From JBFMFH01 sp040752275 (GTDB taxonomy: Bacteria > Acidobacteriota > Vicinamibacteria > Vicinamibacterales > JAKQTR01), in NCBI GenBank assembly GCA_040752275.1, contig JBFMFH010000026.1, positions 1-64,000 of the forward strand: a stretch of DNA of 64,000 bases, given 5' to 3'. The notes under the pieces were generated by a model. It was not told where the DNA came from, did no database searches, and was given only the letters and a program-made list of their open reading frames with translations. This document shows positions 17,442 through 26,212 of the stretch, piece after piece. The position numbers were made by a program, and so were the translations under genes. Positions within the stretch are counted from its first letter, which is position 1; every line of letters starts with the position of its first letter.

Positions 17442-18409
17442 CAGCGGGACTCGGGGACTCTCGTCAACGGGGGTTCGCCTGACAGCACCGCAATGATATT
17501 GCGGGCCGCCAGGTCGGCCATGGCGGTTCGGGTCTCGACCGTCGCGCTGCCGAGATGCGGTGCGAGGACTATGTTCTCGAGGCCGATGAGGTCAGCGTGG
17601 ATCGCGGGTTCATGTTCGTACACATCGAGCGCCGCTCCGGCGATGATCCCCTCGCGCAGCGCCCAGGCCAGGGCCTCTTCGTCGATGACCGCTCCGCGGG
17701 ACGTGTTGACGATGTAGGCACTCCGCTTGAGGCGCAGCAGCGTGCGGCGATTGATCAGGTGCCTCGTTTCCGGGGCGAGGGGAACGTGAAGGGAGATGAT
17801 ATCCGAGCCGGTCAGCAACTCGTCGAGAGGCAGGCGCGCATAGGGAAGGCCGTGGCTGTCATGCCCGGTCAGACCGGGGTCGGCGTAGGCGACGCGCATC
17901 CCGAACGCGACGGCGCGGGTCGCCACGGCACGGCCGATCCGGCCAAGGCCCACGATGCCGAGCTGCTTCCCGCCGAGCTCGCTGCCCAACATGAAGTCGA
18001 GGGCCCACCCCTTCCATCGGCCCTGCCTCATCAGCCGCTCTCCCTCGGCAATCCGCCGCGTCACCGCCAGGATGAGCGCCCAGGTGAAGTCGGCCGTGGC
18101 CTCGGTCAGCACGCCCGGCGTGTTGGTGACTACAATCCCGCGGGCACTTGCGGCCGACACGTCCACGTTGTCGTATCCGACGGCAATGTTGGCGACGACC
18201 CTCAGCGCCGGCGATGCATCCATCACGTCCGAGTCGATCCGATCGGTGAGCAGGCACATCAGCGCCTGTTTGCCTTCGAGACGCTGCCGCAGCTCACCAC
18301 GGGACATCGGTTCCTCGCCCGTGTAGAGATCGACCTCACACGCCTCGTCGAGGCGGGCGGCGACAGCGGAGGGGACCCGGCAGGTCACCAGGACGCCAGG
18401 CTTCCGCAT
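17441..18409 (-). CDS. D-isomer-specific 2-hydroxyacid dehydrogenase (glyoxylate/hydroxypyruvate reductase-like)
   Basis: A 322-aa NAD(P)-dependent dehydrogenase. It has the Rossmann motif GLGRIGRAVATRA near residue 152, catalytic Arg in NTSRGAVIDE, Glu in the following segment and His in LAPHLGSAT. Closest in appearance to glyoxylate/hydroxypyruvate reductases, reducing 2-oxoacids to D-2-hydroxyacids in the cytoplasm; exact substrate uncertain. It lies 3 nt after the YHS gene and overlaps nth by one base. Confidence 0.93.
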   Translation of the reverse strand: MRKPGVLVTCRVPSAVAARLDEACEVDLYTGEEPMSRGELRQRLEGKQALMCLLTDRIDSDVMDASPALRVVANIAVGYDNVDVSAASARGIVVTNTPGVLTEATADFTWALILAVTRRIAEGERLMRQGRWKGWALDFMLGSELGGKQLGIVGLGRIGRAVATRAVAFGMRVAYADPGLTGHDSHGLPYARLPLDELLTGSDIISLHVPLAPETRHLINRRTLLRLKRSAYIVNTSRGAVIDEEALAWALREGIIAGAALDVYEHEPAIHADLIGLENIVLAPHLGSATVETRTAMADLAARNIIAVLSGEPPLTRVPESR

Positions 18410-18412
18410 CGG

Positions 18413-18673
18413 TCACCTGGCGAGGAATGCGTCGCGGCACTTCTCCGAGCAGAAGTAGTGCGTGCCGCGGGGGTCCCGGATGGATAGAGCCTTGGATGGC
18501 ACCACAAAGGTCCCGCATACCGGATCGCGGGACATCATCTCACCTCTGTCCGGCGATCGGGGCTTCGAGGTCGACTGAGACGATCCCCCCTCGATGAGAC
18601 CACCGAAGAAGCGGAAGATCGCCCTCAGGACGAGGACGATGAGCACCCCCCACAGCAGGACCCGGGCGATCAT
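18413..18673 (-). CDS. Small membrane protein with YHS-type metal-binding domain
   Basis: An 86-aa protein. Residues 1-25 form one hydrophobic membrane segment (RVLLWGVLIVLVL). After a polar linker, the C-terminal 40 residues form a YHS/TRASH-like domain: DPVCG at about 50-54 and YFCSEKCRDAF at the end. This arrangement of cysteines usually binds a divalent metal. The metal and role are unknown. It sits between a TPR gene and a hydroxyacid dehydrogenase gene with short gaps, so it is probably cotranscribed. Confidence 0.85.
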   Translation of the reverse strand: MIARVLLWGVLIVLVLRAIFRFFGGLIEGGSSQSTSKPRSPDRGEMMSRDPVCGTFVVPSKALSIRDPRGTHYFCSEKCRDAFLAR

Positions 18674-18692
18674 GCTGGAAGGCCCCGGGGCA

Positions 18693-19322
18693 TCAGCCGC
18701 CCTGCTTGCCGCCCTGCGCGGCCCCTGTGGTCGGGATTTGGCCGCCCGGGTGCGCGGTCTTCATGTTGTCGACGAACCGCCGGGCCGTCTGTCCCTCCTG
18801 GCTATCCGGGGCGATCCTGATGACTTCTTCCCATGCCGCGACGGCACCGGCCAGGTCCTGCTTGCCAAAGGCGCGCACGACCCCCATGTTGAGCCAGGTC
18901 TTCGTGTGCCGAGGGTCGATCGTCAGCGACCGTTGGAACGCGGCGAGGGCCTGGTCCGGCTGATCGATGTAGTAGTAGGAGACGCCGAGGTCGGTGCTCA
19001 CGTTGGGGTCGTTCGGGCTGAGCGCCAGCGCGGCCTCGTACCACTGGATCGCCTCAGGATAGCGTTCGGCATCGAAGTACAGATTGCCGAGGTTGACGCG
19101 CGACTCGACGTTTTTCGGATCCCGTTCAGCGATGTTGCGCAGGGCGTTCACCTGATTCTCGTCGAGCATCGGCTTCGATCCTGGCGCCGCGGCAGGGGCG
19201 GTTGCCGTCTGGGGCAGCGGGGCTGCCTGGCGCGACCCGACCTGTTGCGTGCCAATGATCCAGCCGACGATGAGGCCGAAGAGCGTGCCCGTGACGGCGA
19301 AGACGACGGATTCCGTTTTCAT
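18693..19322 (-). CDS. Membrane-anchored TPR protein
   Basis: A 209-aa protein with an N-terminal membrane segment (about residues 5-22, VFAVTGTLFGLIVGWIIG), a proline/alanine-rich linker, and about three TPR repeats between residues 55 and 175 (for example NLGNLYFDAERYPEAIQWYE and DLGVSYYYIDQPDQALAAF). TPR repeats mediate protein contacts; the partner is unknown. The ATG at 19322 starts right before the membrane anchor. A TTG at 19349 in frame is possible but not favoured. Confidence 0.85.
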   Translation of the reverse strand: MKTESVVFAVTGTLFGLIVGWIIGTQQVGSRQAAPLPQTATAPAAAPGSKPMLDENQVNALRNIAERDPKNVESRVNLGNLYFDAERYPEAIQWYEAALALSPNDPNVSTDLGVSYYYIDQPDQALAAFQRSLTIDPRHTKTWLNMGVVRAFGKQDLAGAVAAWEEVIRIAPDSQEGQTARRFVDNMKTAHPGGQIPTTGAAQGGKQGG

Positions 19323-19367
19323 GGCGGGGCCTGAGGCTACCTCCCGCAAGACGCGGGCGTCACCTGA

Positions 19368-20117
19368 TCATAGCAACGTGTAGACGAACCAGTCCACAAT
19401 CGCCGGGATGAGATCGGGCCGTCGCGCGACCATCACCGTACCGTGGCCGGCGCCGGACAGCACCCGCAGTTCGCGTTGCCCGGCACCCGCGCTGACGAGG
19501 GCGCGGGCCGACCGGAATGCGTAGGGGTCCTCGCTGCTCGCCAGCAGCAGGGCTGGCCGTGACCCGTACCGCGCGAGCGCCAGGTCGCTGCGCAGGCCGC
19601 GATAGTCGAGCGACGGCGACAGCAGGGCCAGCGACCGGACCGCGGCATCGCTCGCGGCCAGCAGCGCCGCAACGTTGGCGCCGAGCGACGCGCCGGCCAC
19701 GCCAATCCGGTCGGAGGCAACCTCCGGCCGGGCGGCCACATAGGCGCGGGCGGCCATGGCATCGAGGATCAGGTCCGAGAAGTCGCCTTCTCCCCCGCCT
19801 GCGGTGCCGGGCTTCGGCCAGGCGTTGCGCCGCAAGTCGATGGCCAGCCCGGCAATGCCGGCCTCCGCCAGCGCGCGGGCGATCGAATCCCAGTCGTAGC
19901 GACTGCGCCCCAGCATATGCAGCAGGAGCACGGCCGGCGCCGGCCGGCGTTCCGGGAGGTACAGCGTGCCGTTCACCAGCACGCCGTCCTGCGCGGTGAA
20001 GCTGACGAGCTGCGCCTCCTGGGCCGCGGGTCGGCTGCCGGCGCCCGCCAACGCCGCGAGCAGGACGGCGGTCGTGCCGGCACGAATCCCGAATCCCGAA
20101 TCCCGAATCCCGATCAT
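19368..20117 (-). CDS. Secreted alpha/beta hydrolase
   Basis: A 249-aa hydrolase of the dienelactone-hydrolase-like type. The nucleophile elbow is GASLGA (G-x-S-x-G), the acid is probably D in SSEDPY, and the histidine is in GAGHGT. A signal peptide follows the first dozen residues (TTAVLLAALAGAGSRPAAQ). The ATG at 20117 overlaps the pdxJ stop (ATGA), supporting coupling, but residues 2-10 (IGIRDSGFG) are encoded by a heptamer tandem repeat, so the extreme N-terminus looks added. Substrate unknown. Confidence 0.85.
   Translation of the reverse strand: MIGIRDSGFGIRAGTTAVLLAALAGAGSRPAAQEAQLVSFTAQDGVLVNGTLYLPERRPAPAVLLLHMLGRSRYDWDSIARALAEAGIAGLAIDLRRNAWPKPGTAGGGEGDFSDLILDAMAARAYVAARPEVASDRIGVAGASLGANVAALLAASDAAVRSLALLSPSLDYRGLRSDLALARYGSRPALLLASSEDPYAFRSARALVSAGAGQRELRVLSGAGHGTVMVARRPDLIPAIVDWFVYTLL
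20084..20111. repeat. Heptamer tandem repeat (GAATCCC) inside a gene 5' end
   Basis: Four perfect copies of GAATCCC head to tail. On the minus strand they encode the first residues of the hydrolase, just after its ATG. Because 7 is not a multiple of 3, adding or losing one copy would shift the reading frame. Confidence 0.85.
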
Positions 20118-20824
20118 CGTCTCAGTAGCTCCACCATCTCCCGCACCGCCCGGTCGAGACCGACGAGCGCCGCACGGGCGATGATGCTGTGTCCGATGTT
20201 CAGCTCGACGATATGCGGAAGCCTCACCACGGGCTGGACGTTGACGTAGTTCAGGCCGTGACCGGCCAGTACGTCCAGTCCGAGCGAGGCAGCGCATTCG
20301 GCCGTGTTGCGAATCTGGTTCAGGTGCGCAGGCCGCTCGCGTTCGGGTGCGTCGGCATACGGGCCGGTGTTGATCTCGATGGCGTCGGCGCCGGCCGCCT
20401 TCGCCCCGTCCACCTGATCGGCCCTCGCGTCGATGAACACACTCACCTTGATGCCCGCGGGCCGGCAGCGGGCCACGGCGGCACGCACGCTGTCCATCTG
20501 CTGCACGACATCGAGCCCCCCGGTCGTCGTCACTTCGTCAGGGCGTTCCGGCACTAGCGTGACCTGGTCGGGCCTGACGTGGCACGCGATGTTCACCATC
20601 TCCAGCGTAGCTGCCATCTCGACGTTCAGACGGGTCTGGATGGCCTGCCGTAGCAGCTCCACGTCCCGGTCCTGGATGTGGCGCCTGTCGCCGCGCAGGT
20701 GGACGGTGATGCCTTCGGCGCCCGCCAGCTCCGCGATGCACGCGGCGGCGACTGGCTCAGGTTCCCGAGCCTTCCTGGCCTGGCGGATGGTAGCGATATG
20801 GTCGATGTTGAGGCCGAGTCTCAT
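20114..20824 (-). CDS. pdxJ: Pyridoxine 5'-phosphate synthase
   Basis: A 236-aa TIM-barrel enzyme that condenses 1-deoxyxylulose 5-phosphate with 3-amino-2-oxopropyl phosphate in vitamin B6 synthesis. The N-terminus LGLNIDHIATIRQAR is diagnostic, as are LRGDRRHIQD, EMAATLEM and the C-terminal AGHGLNY. The ATG at 20824 has GGAGGT six bases upstream, although the frame stays open to 21049. It follows the aldolase/SDR gene by 14 nt. Confidence 0.97.
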   Translation of the reverse strand: MRLGLNIDHIATIRQARKAREPEPVAAACIAELAGAEGITVHLRGDRRHIQDRDVELLRQAIQTRLNVEMAATLEMVNIACHVRPDQVTLVPERPDEVTTTGGLDVVQQMDSVRAAVARCRPAGIKVSVFIDARADQVDGAKAAGADAIEINTGPYADAPERERPAHLNQIRNTAECAASLGLDVLAGHGLNYVNVQPVVRLPHIVELNIGHSIIARAALVGLDRAVREMVELLRR

Positions 20825-20838
20825 GGAGCACCTCCGCG

Positions 20839-22950
20839 TCACCGTGGCGTTGCATCCGGCAGCCCGCCGTCCACCGGAATCGTCGACCCGGTCGTGGGCG
20901 ACTGTCGCGTTGCGAAGAACAGCACGGCGTTGGCCACGTGCTTCGCCGTCACCCTGGCCTTCAGCAGATTGCGCGACCGGTAGTACTCCTCCAGGCCCGC
21001 TTCGTCGAGGCCGCGGGCCTTCATGCGGCCGGGCCCGACCTCGGCCCACAGGCCCGACTTCCAGGGGCCGTGCGAAAACACCGCATCGGGCGAGACCATG
21101 TTCACCCGCACGTCGAGCTCGGCCAGTTCGAGGCTGGCGATGCGGGCGAGCTGGTGCGAGGCGGCCTTCGTCGCGCTGTACGCCCCGAAGTGCGCGCCTG
21201 GCGCGAAGACGTTCTTCGTCGAGACCAGAACGATGTCGCCCCCGGTCCTCTGGCGCGAGAAGTGCCGGCCGGCTTCACCGATCACGATGAGGGTCCCGTC
21301 GATGTTCACGCGCTCGAGGAGGCGGAACTTCTCGAGGTTCATCGTCGTCAGCGGCTGCACGTGCGCAAGCCCGGCGTTGATGACGACGAGGTCGACGCCT
21401 CCCCAGGCACGGCACGTCTCGACAAACGCCGCTTCGGCCGAGGCGGGATCCGTGACGTCGAGCGCCACGCTCGTGACACGGTCGGGGAATGCGGCTGCCA
21501 GTTCGTCACCAAGGGCCGTGAGCCGGGGCCCCGCGAGGTCCGTGACCGCCACATGACAGCCCTGCTCGAGCAGCCCCTGGGCGATGCCGGCACCAATCGC
21601 GCCTGCGGCGCCGGTGATGAGGGCCACCCGGCCACGAAGGGAGCCGCCTGGACGCTCCAACTTCGCGTGCTGGAGTCCGCGGTACTCCATCGGGAACAGG
21701 TGCGCCTCCGGGAGACCTTCGTAGACGCCGCCCATCCGGGCGATCGACGCCTTGACGCGCAGAGTCTGGCTCGCGATGTCGGCGGCCACGCGGGCAGCGG
21801 CCGCGTCCGGTCCCGCGCAGACCGCGCCGAGGCCGGGCACCAGGAGAACCCGGGGGTACGGGTCGAACGTGCTGATGCCAGACGGCATCATGCTGCGGTG
21901 CCGGTCGAGGTAGGCTTGGTACGCCTGGGTGAAATCGAAGATGGTCCGCCTCAGCTGCTCCCTGAACATGTCGGGATCGGCGAGGTTGGGCCGCTCCACC
22001 CACGCGGGCATGCTCTTCGTCCGAATCAGATGATCGGTCGTGAGGGCCGGTGTGAGGAACGACTGCCGTCCTGCGTCGGTCTCGAGCCAGCCGAGCAGCT
22101 CCCGGTCGCAGCGGTGCGCCAGCACGACGGGATCCCATGACCGATCGGACTGGCCGGTCGGCCGCGCGAGTTGCCCCCGGATGACCGGGGCGAGTTCGCC
22201 AAAGCGGGCCCTTGCCCCCGCCACCGCCGCTTCTGGAGCGGTCACCGACGGGCCTTTGGCGGCGCGCCTCGCGGTGATATTCTCTGCCCGCGTCGCGAGT
22301 TCGACATGCGCGTCGTACGACTCACGCGCCGTCGCACCCCAGGTCAGCAGACCGTGATGCATCAGCACCAGCCCTCTGGCTTCCGGCGCGTTCTCGATGG
22401 CGTCGGCTGCTGCGCGAGCCAGGCGAAACCCAGGCTCCACGTAGTCGAGCGTCACCACCTCGTCGCCCAGGGCTTCCGCGACGAGATCCCGGCCGCCGTG
22501 CTGGTTGGTCAGCGCGAGGATGGCGTCGGCGTGACTGTGATCGATGAAGACTGCGGGCAGGAACGCATGGAGGAGCGTCTCGATCGACGGATTCGGACTC
22601 CTGGTGTCGAAGAGGGCTCGCCGCACTTCGTTCACCATCGCGTCATCGTCGAGGGATGCCAGCGTCCGGAGTTCGCGGAGAGCGTCGAGATCGAGAGGAG
22701 GGTGCCCCTCAGGCGCGATCGTCGCCATGTCGAATCCTGACGCCTTGACGAAGACGGCCGGCGCTTGATGGCCAAGCACGGTTCGCCATGAACCCTTCAC
22801 CGAGGTATTCCCTCCGCCGTGCAGCACCAGCGCGGGCTCGGCTCCCAGCAGCCGGCTCGAGTATGTCCGCAGCGCGAGGGCCTCGCCCCACCGCTCGCCC
22901 AGCTGCTCGACGAACGCTCCCGCTTCCCGATCGCTCCATCTGTTCCGCAT
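20839..22950 (-). CDS. Bifunctional class II aldolase / short-chain dehydrogenase (RhaD-like/SDR)
   Basis: A 703-aa two-domain enzyme. Residues about 20-250 form a class II aldolase/adducin domain (LVLHGGGNTSVK, and HSHADAI and MHHGLLTWG carrying zinc histidines). Residues about 435-700 form an SDR domain with the nucleotide motif ITGAAGAIGAGIA and catalytic YSATK. Fusions of this type are annotated as rhamnulose-1-phosphate aldolase/lactaldehyde dehydrogenase: the aldolase cleaves a sugar phosphate and the SDR oxidises or reduces the aldehyde. No rhamnose kinase or isomerase lies nearby, so the sugar is uncertain. Directly upstream of pdxJ. Confidence 0.92.
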   Translation of the reverse strand: MRNRWSDREAGAFVEQLGERWGEALALRTYSSRLLGAEPALVLHGGGNTSVKGSWRTVLGHQAPAVFVKASGFDMATIAPEGHPPLDLDALRELRTLASLDDDAMVNEVRRALFDTRSPNPSIETLLHAFLPAVFIDHSHADAILALTNQHGGRDLVAEALGDEVVTLDYVEPGFRLARAAADAIENAPEARGLVLMHHGLLTWGATARESYDAHVELATRAENITARRAAKGPSVTAPEAAVAGARARFGELAPVIRGQLARPTGQSDRSWDPVVLAHRCDRELLGWLETDAGRQSFLTPALTTDHLIRTKSMPAWVERPNLADPDMFREQLRRTIFDFTQAYQAYLDRHRSMMPSGISTFDPYPRVLLVPGLGAVCAGPDAAAARVAADIASQTLRVKASIARMGGVYEGLPEAHLFPMEYRGLQHAKLERPGGSLRGRVALITGAAGAIGAGIAQGLLEQGCHVAVTDLAGPRLTALGDELAAAFPDRVTSVALDVTDPASAEAAFVETCRAWGGVDLVVINAGLAHVQPLTTMNLEKFRLLERVNIDGTLIVIGEAGRHFSRQRTGGDIVLVSTKNVFAPGAHFGAYSATKAASHQLARIASLELAELDVRVNMVSPDAVFSHGPWKSGLWAEVGPGRMKARGLDEAGLEEYYRSRNLLKARVTAKHVANAVLFFATRQSPTTGSTIPVDGGLPDATPR

Positions 22951-23088
22951 GCGTACCTGTCTCTCGGCCCGACGCGCGGTTCGATCCGCCGTCTGCCGGG
23001 GAACCTCGCCGCGGGCCGAAGCCCGCGGTCTCGTGGCGAATCCCTCCCCGCCAGTGAACCGCCGGCGTCGCGCTCCCCGACGTCAGGC

Positions 23089-23808
23089 CTATCCCGACCC
23101 CCGAAGCGCCGCGATCATCTCGGCGACGTTCGCGGATGCGTCCCCATCGAACACCGCACTTCCGGTCACGACGACGTCAATGCCGAGCCCGGCAAGCTCA
23201 CCGATGTTCCGTCGCGTGATGCCGCCATCCACCGCCAGCAGGATGGCGCGGCCCGTGGCATCGAGCCTCCGCCTGGTCTCCGCAAGGCGTTCGATCGTCG
23301 AGGGGATGAACGGCTGCTGGCTCCATCCCGGATTGATCGCGAGCAGCATCACCAGCTCGACCTGGTCGATCAGCGGCGCCAGCCACTCCAGCGGCGTCCC
23401 CGGGTTCAGGGCCACCCCGCGCGCAATCCCACGGCCTGGATTCCTGGCATTCGACATCGACGCGAGGGCTTGGAGCACCCGGTGTGGATGGGTGCACGCG
23501 TCGGGATGGATGGTGACGAGGTCGGCACCCGCTGCCACATAGTCCGGCACCGACACGAGGGGTTCGCGCACCATGAGGTGCACGTCCTTCAGCATGGATG
23601 TGTGCACACTCTTGATGAACTGAGGTCCGACCGTCAGCATTGGCACGTAGGCCCCATCCATCACGTCGAAGTGCGCCAGGCGCACGCCGGCGCATTCGAG
23701 GCGGGCCACATCGTCACCCAGCGCCATCAGGTTGGCCGACACGAGACCCACGCTGAGCGTGGGCCCATGGCTGCGCACCATGTCCACGATGGGGTGTGTA
23801 CCGGGCAT
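23089..23808 (-). CDS. Ribulose-phosphate 3-epimerase family protein (LsrE/Rpe-like)
   Basis: A 239-aa TIM-barrel protein of the Rpe family. It has HFDVMDGAYVPM, the metal-binding VHLMV, AINPGW and VDGGI segments. It differs at the N-terminus from housekeeping Rpe. It lies 6 nt after a strong LsrF homologue, and Salmonella lsr operons also carry an Rpe-like gene, lsrE. An epimerase acting on a phosphorylated ketose in the same pathway is therefore inferred. Housekeeping Rpe remains possible. The 138-bp gap downstream shows nothing recognisable. Confidence 0.88.
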   Translation of the reverse strand: MPGTHPIVDMVRSHGPTLSVGLVSANLMALGDDVARLECAGVRLAHFDVMDGAYVPMLTVGPQFIKSVHTSMLKDVHLMVREPLVSVPDYVAAGADLVTIHPDACTHPHRVLQALASMSNARNPGRGIARGVALNPGTPLEWLAPLIDQVELVMLLAINPGWSQQPFIPSTIERLAETRRRLDATGRAILLAVDGGITRRNIGELAGLGIDVVVTGSAVFDGDASANVAEMIAALRGSG

Positions 23809-23814
23809 CGGACC

Positions 23815-24714
23815 CTACGACGTCGCCGCCCGGTCCAGGTCGCGCTTCAAGGTCAGGTACAGATCGTAGGCCTGCGCAGGCGGCATCAGTTCGTGGACGA
23901 CTTTGCCCACGGCCTGTATCATGGCCGACGGGCTCTCCGACTGGAAGATGTTGCGTCCCATGTCCACGCCCGCCGCCCCCTGGCTCACGGCGTTGGAGGC
24001 CATCGTCAGCGCGTCGAATTCGCTGAGCTTCTTCCCTCCGGCCATGACGATGGGAACCGGGCAGCCGGCGGTCACGGTCTCGAAGCCCTCCGGGCAGTAA
24101 TAGGTCTTCACGAGCTGTGCTCCCAGCTCGGCCAGGATCCTGGTGGCCAGCCCGAGGTAGCGCGCGTCGCGGGTCAGGTTCTTGCCCACCGCCGTCACGC
24201 CCATCGTCGGGATGCCATAGCGCAGGCCCATGTCGACCAGCCGGGTCATGTTGTGAACCGTCTGTGTCTCGAATTCCCCGCCGATGTGGACCTGCACGGC
24301 CATCGCCGCCACGTTCAGCCGTGCGGCATCGTCGACGTCCATGGCGAGCTGCTCGTTCGACAGTTCCTTCAGTGTGCTCGGCCCGCCGCTCGCGCGAACA
24401 ACCACACCGTGGCCGAAGGTGGATGGGATCGACGAACGCAGGATGCCGCGCGTGCACATCAGCGCGTCCGCGCATCCGAGCAGCGGCACAATCGTCACGT
24501 CGACGCGTTCGAGCCCAGTCGTGGGTCCGAGGAAGTACCCGTGATCGATCGCTAGCATGACCGTGCGGCCCGTTGCGGGACGGAAGATGCGCGACAGCCG
24601 GTTCTGCATGCCCCAGTCGAGCTGGTGGCATCCTCTCAGATGGAAGCCTTCGTGCGTGGGAGGCTTGTCGAGAAAGAAGTCCTTCGTGTCCCGGTTCCCG
24701 TCGATATCAGCCAT
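23815..24714 (-). CDS. lsrF: LsrF-like thiolase/class I aldolase
   Basis: A 299-aa protein of the DhnA/class I aldolase family, closely resembling E. coli LsrF along its length: MADID start, GCHQLDWGMQNRLSRIF, AIDHGYF, GPTTGLER, and Lys in VKTYYCPEGFE. In E. coli, LsrF transfers an acetyl group from 3-hydroxy-2,4-pentanedione 5-phosphate to CoA during AI-2 breakdown. No lsrACDB transporter, lsrK or lsrR is present here, so another sugar-phosphate aldolase role is possible. I chose ATG 24714 over 24720 because AGGAG lies eight bases before it and it matches the LsrF start. Confidence 0.9.
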   Translation of the reverse strand: MADIDGNRDTKDFFLDKPPTHEGFHLRGCHQLDWGMQNRLSRIFRPATGRTVMLAIDHGYFLGPTTGLERVDVTIVPLLGCADALMCTRGILRSSIPSTFGHGVVVRASGGPSTLKELSNEQLAMDVDDAARLNVAAMAVQVHIGGEFETQTVHNMTRLVDMGLRYGIPTMGVTAVGKNLTRDARYLGLATRILAELGAQLVKTYYCPEGFETVTAGCPVPIVMAGGKKLSEFDALTMASNAVSQGAAGVDMGRNIFQSESPSAMIQAVGKVVHELMPPAQAYDLYLTLKRDLDRAATS

Positions 24715-24790
24715 CGACATGACTCCTGGTGTGCTGGTCGGTGTCTGTACTCATGCAGCGTGGCGGTCCGAGTCCTGATCTGACCGCGCC

Positions 24791-26173
24791 TCAGTGCTCT
24801 GCCGGTCCCCGGTCTCCGGTTCCCGATCCCTGCTCCCCGAGAGCCGCCCTCGCCTCGGCCGCGATCTCCTCGGCCCAGGCGCGAATCTCGTCGTCTCGCT
24901 CGCCTTCGATCATGATCCGCAAGAGAGGCTCCGTCCCAGAATACCGGATGAGCAGCCGTCCGCGGCCGTTCAGCCGCTCTTCGATTCGAGATGTCGCAGC
25001 CACGATGCCAGGCAGCGTGGTCCAGTCGCGTCTGTCGCGCACACGCACGTTGAGGAGCACCTGCGGATAGGTCGTCAGATCGCCGGCGAGGTCGCCGAGG
25101 CTGCGGCCCGTCTCAGCCATGACCTTCAACACGTTGAGTGCGGTTACGAGGCCGTCGCCCGTGAACAGCGACTCGGTGAAGATGACGTGCCCCGACTGTT
25201 CGCCTCCGAGGGTCAGGCCGCGGGTGATCAGCTCCTCCATGACGTACTTGTCGCCCACCGGGCATCGCACCATCCCGATGCCGTACCGCTTCAGCGCGAT
25301 CTCCAAACCGACGTTGCTCATGACCGTGGCCACGATGGCGTCACCTCGAAGTCGTCCGGCGGCCTTCATCTGCCTCGCGCAGATGAACATCACGGTATCC
25401 CCATTCACCGTCCGTCCGGACGCGTCGATGAGGATGGCGCGGTCGCCGTCTCCGTCGAATGCGATGCCGACGTCACAGTGGTGCTCGAGCACCAGACCGG
25501 CCAGCGTCTCCGGGTGCGTCGACCCGCACCGGAGATTGATGTTGCGGCCGTCAGGACTGCAGCCGGTGGTGACCACGTCGAACCCCAGATCGCGAAGCAG
25601 AGGGGGAGCAAGAGCGTAGGTGGCACCGTTCGCGCAGTCGACCGCAATCCGACGTACGTGACGGGGCAAATCGGCGGCGATGGCTTCGCGGGCGTGGCCG
25701 AGGTAGCGACCGACCAGGTCGGCCTGATCGACACGCGTTGCGTCACCATCAGGCTCACGCCAGGACGGATCGGACACGAGCGCCTCGACCTCGGCCTCGA
25801 GCGCCTCGGTGTACTTCTCTCCAGCCCCGGAGAACACCTTGATGCCGTTGTCCTCGAACGGGTTGTGCGAGGCTGAAATGACCACGCCGGCGGCGAAGCC
25901 GCTGCGTCGCGTGAGATACGCCACCGCCGGCGTCGAGATGACCCCTGCGCTGGCGGTCCGGGCACCGGCCGAACCGGCTCCGAACGCGAACTCGCGTTCG
26001 ATCCACTCTCCTGACTCCCGCGTGTCGCGGCCGATGAGCAGGTGTGGCGCGCCGGCCCCTGACGGAAGCGCCCTGACCAGGGCCGCACCGAGGCGGCGGA
26101 TCGTACGCCGATCGAGCGGAAACACCCCCGCCCGTCCCCGAACCCCATCCGTCCCAAAGAGCCTTCGCGTCAT
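24791..26173 (-). CDS. glmM: Phosphoglucosamine mutase
   Basis: A 460-aa enzyme interconverting glucosamine 6-phosphate and glucosamine 1-phosphate for peptidoglycan precursors. FGTDGVRG lies at the N-terminus, the phosphoserine motif ISASHNP near residue 100, the metal site DGDGDRAI near 240 and the substrate loop RYSGTEPLLR near 420. The last dozen residues (GEQGSGTGDRGP) are encoded by a degenerate heptamer array and look like a repeat-derived tail. It is downstream of cdaA-cdaR, an order conserved in many bacteria. Confidence 0.97.
   Translation of the reverse strand: MTRRLFGTDGVRGRAGVFPLDRRTIRRLGAALVRALPSGAGAPHLLIGRDTRESGEWIEREFAFGAGSAGARTASAGVISTPAVAYLTRRSGFAAGVVISASHNPFEDNGIKVFSGAGEKYTEALEAEVEALVSDPSWREPDGDATRVDQADLVGRYLGHAREAIAADLPRHVRRIAVDCANGATYALAPPLLRDLGFDVVTTGCSPDGRNINLRCGSTHPETLAGLVLEHHCDVGIAFDGDGDRAILIDASGRTVNGDTVMFICARQMKAAGRLRGDAIVATVMSNVGLEIALKRYGIGMVRCPVGDKYVMEELITRGLTLGGEQSGHVIFTESLFTGDGLVTALNVLKVMAETGRSLGDLAGDLTTYPQVLLNVRVRDRRDWTTLPGIVAATSRIEERLNGRGRLLIRYSGTEPLLRIMIEGERDDEIRAWAEEIAAEARAALGEQGSGTGDRGPAEH
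24804..24838. repeat. Degenerate heptamer array in the 3' end of glmM
   Basis: Five diverged 7-bp units in a row: GGTCCCC, GGTCTCC, GGTTCCC, GATCCCT, GCTCCCC. They lie inside the last codons of glmM and continue the pattern of heptamer arrays seen at gene borders in this window. Confidence 0.65.
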
Positions 26174-26212
26174 GCCGTGTCGCTCCGCGGCGGAATGAGG
26201 GTGCGCATCATC

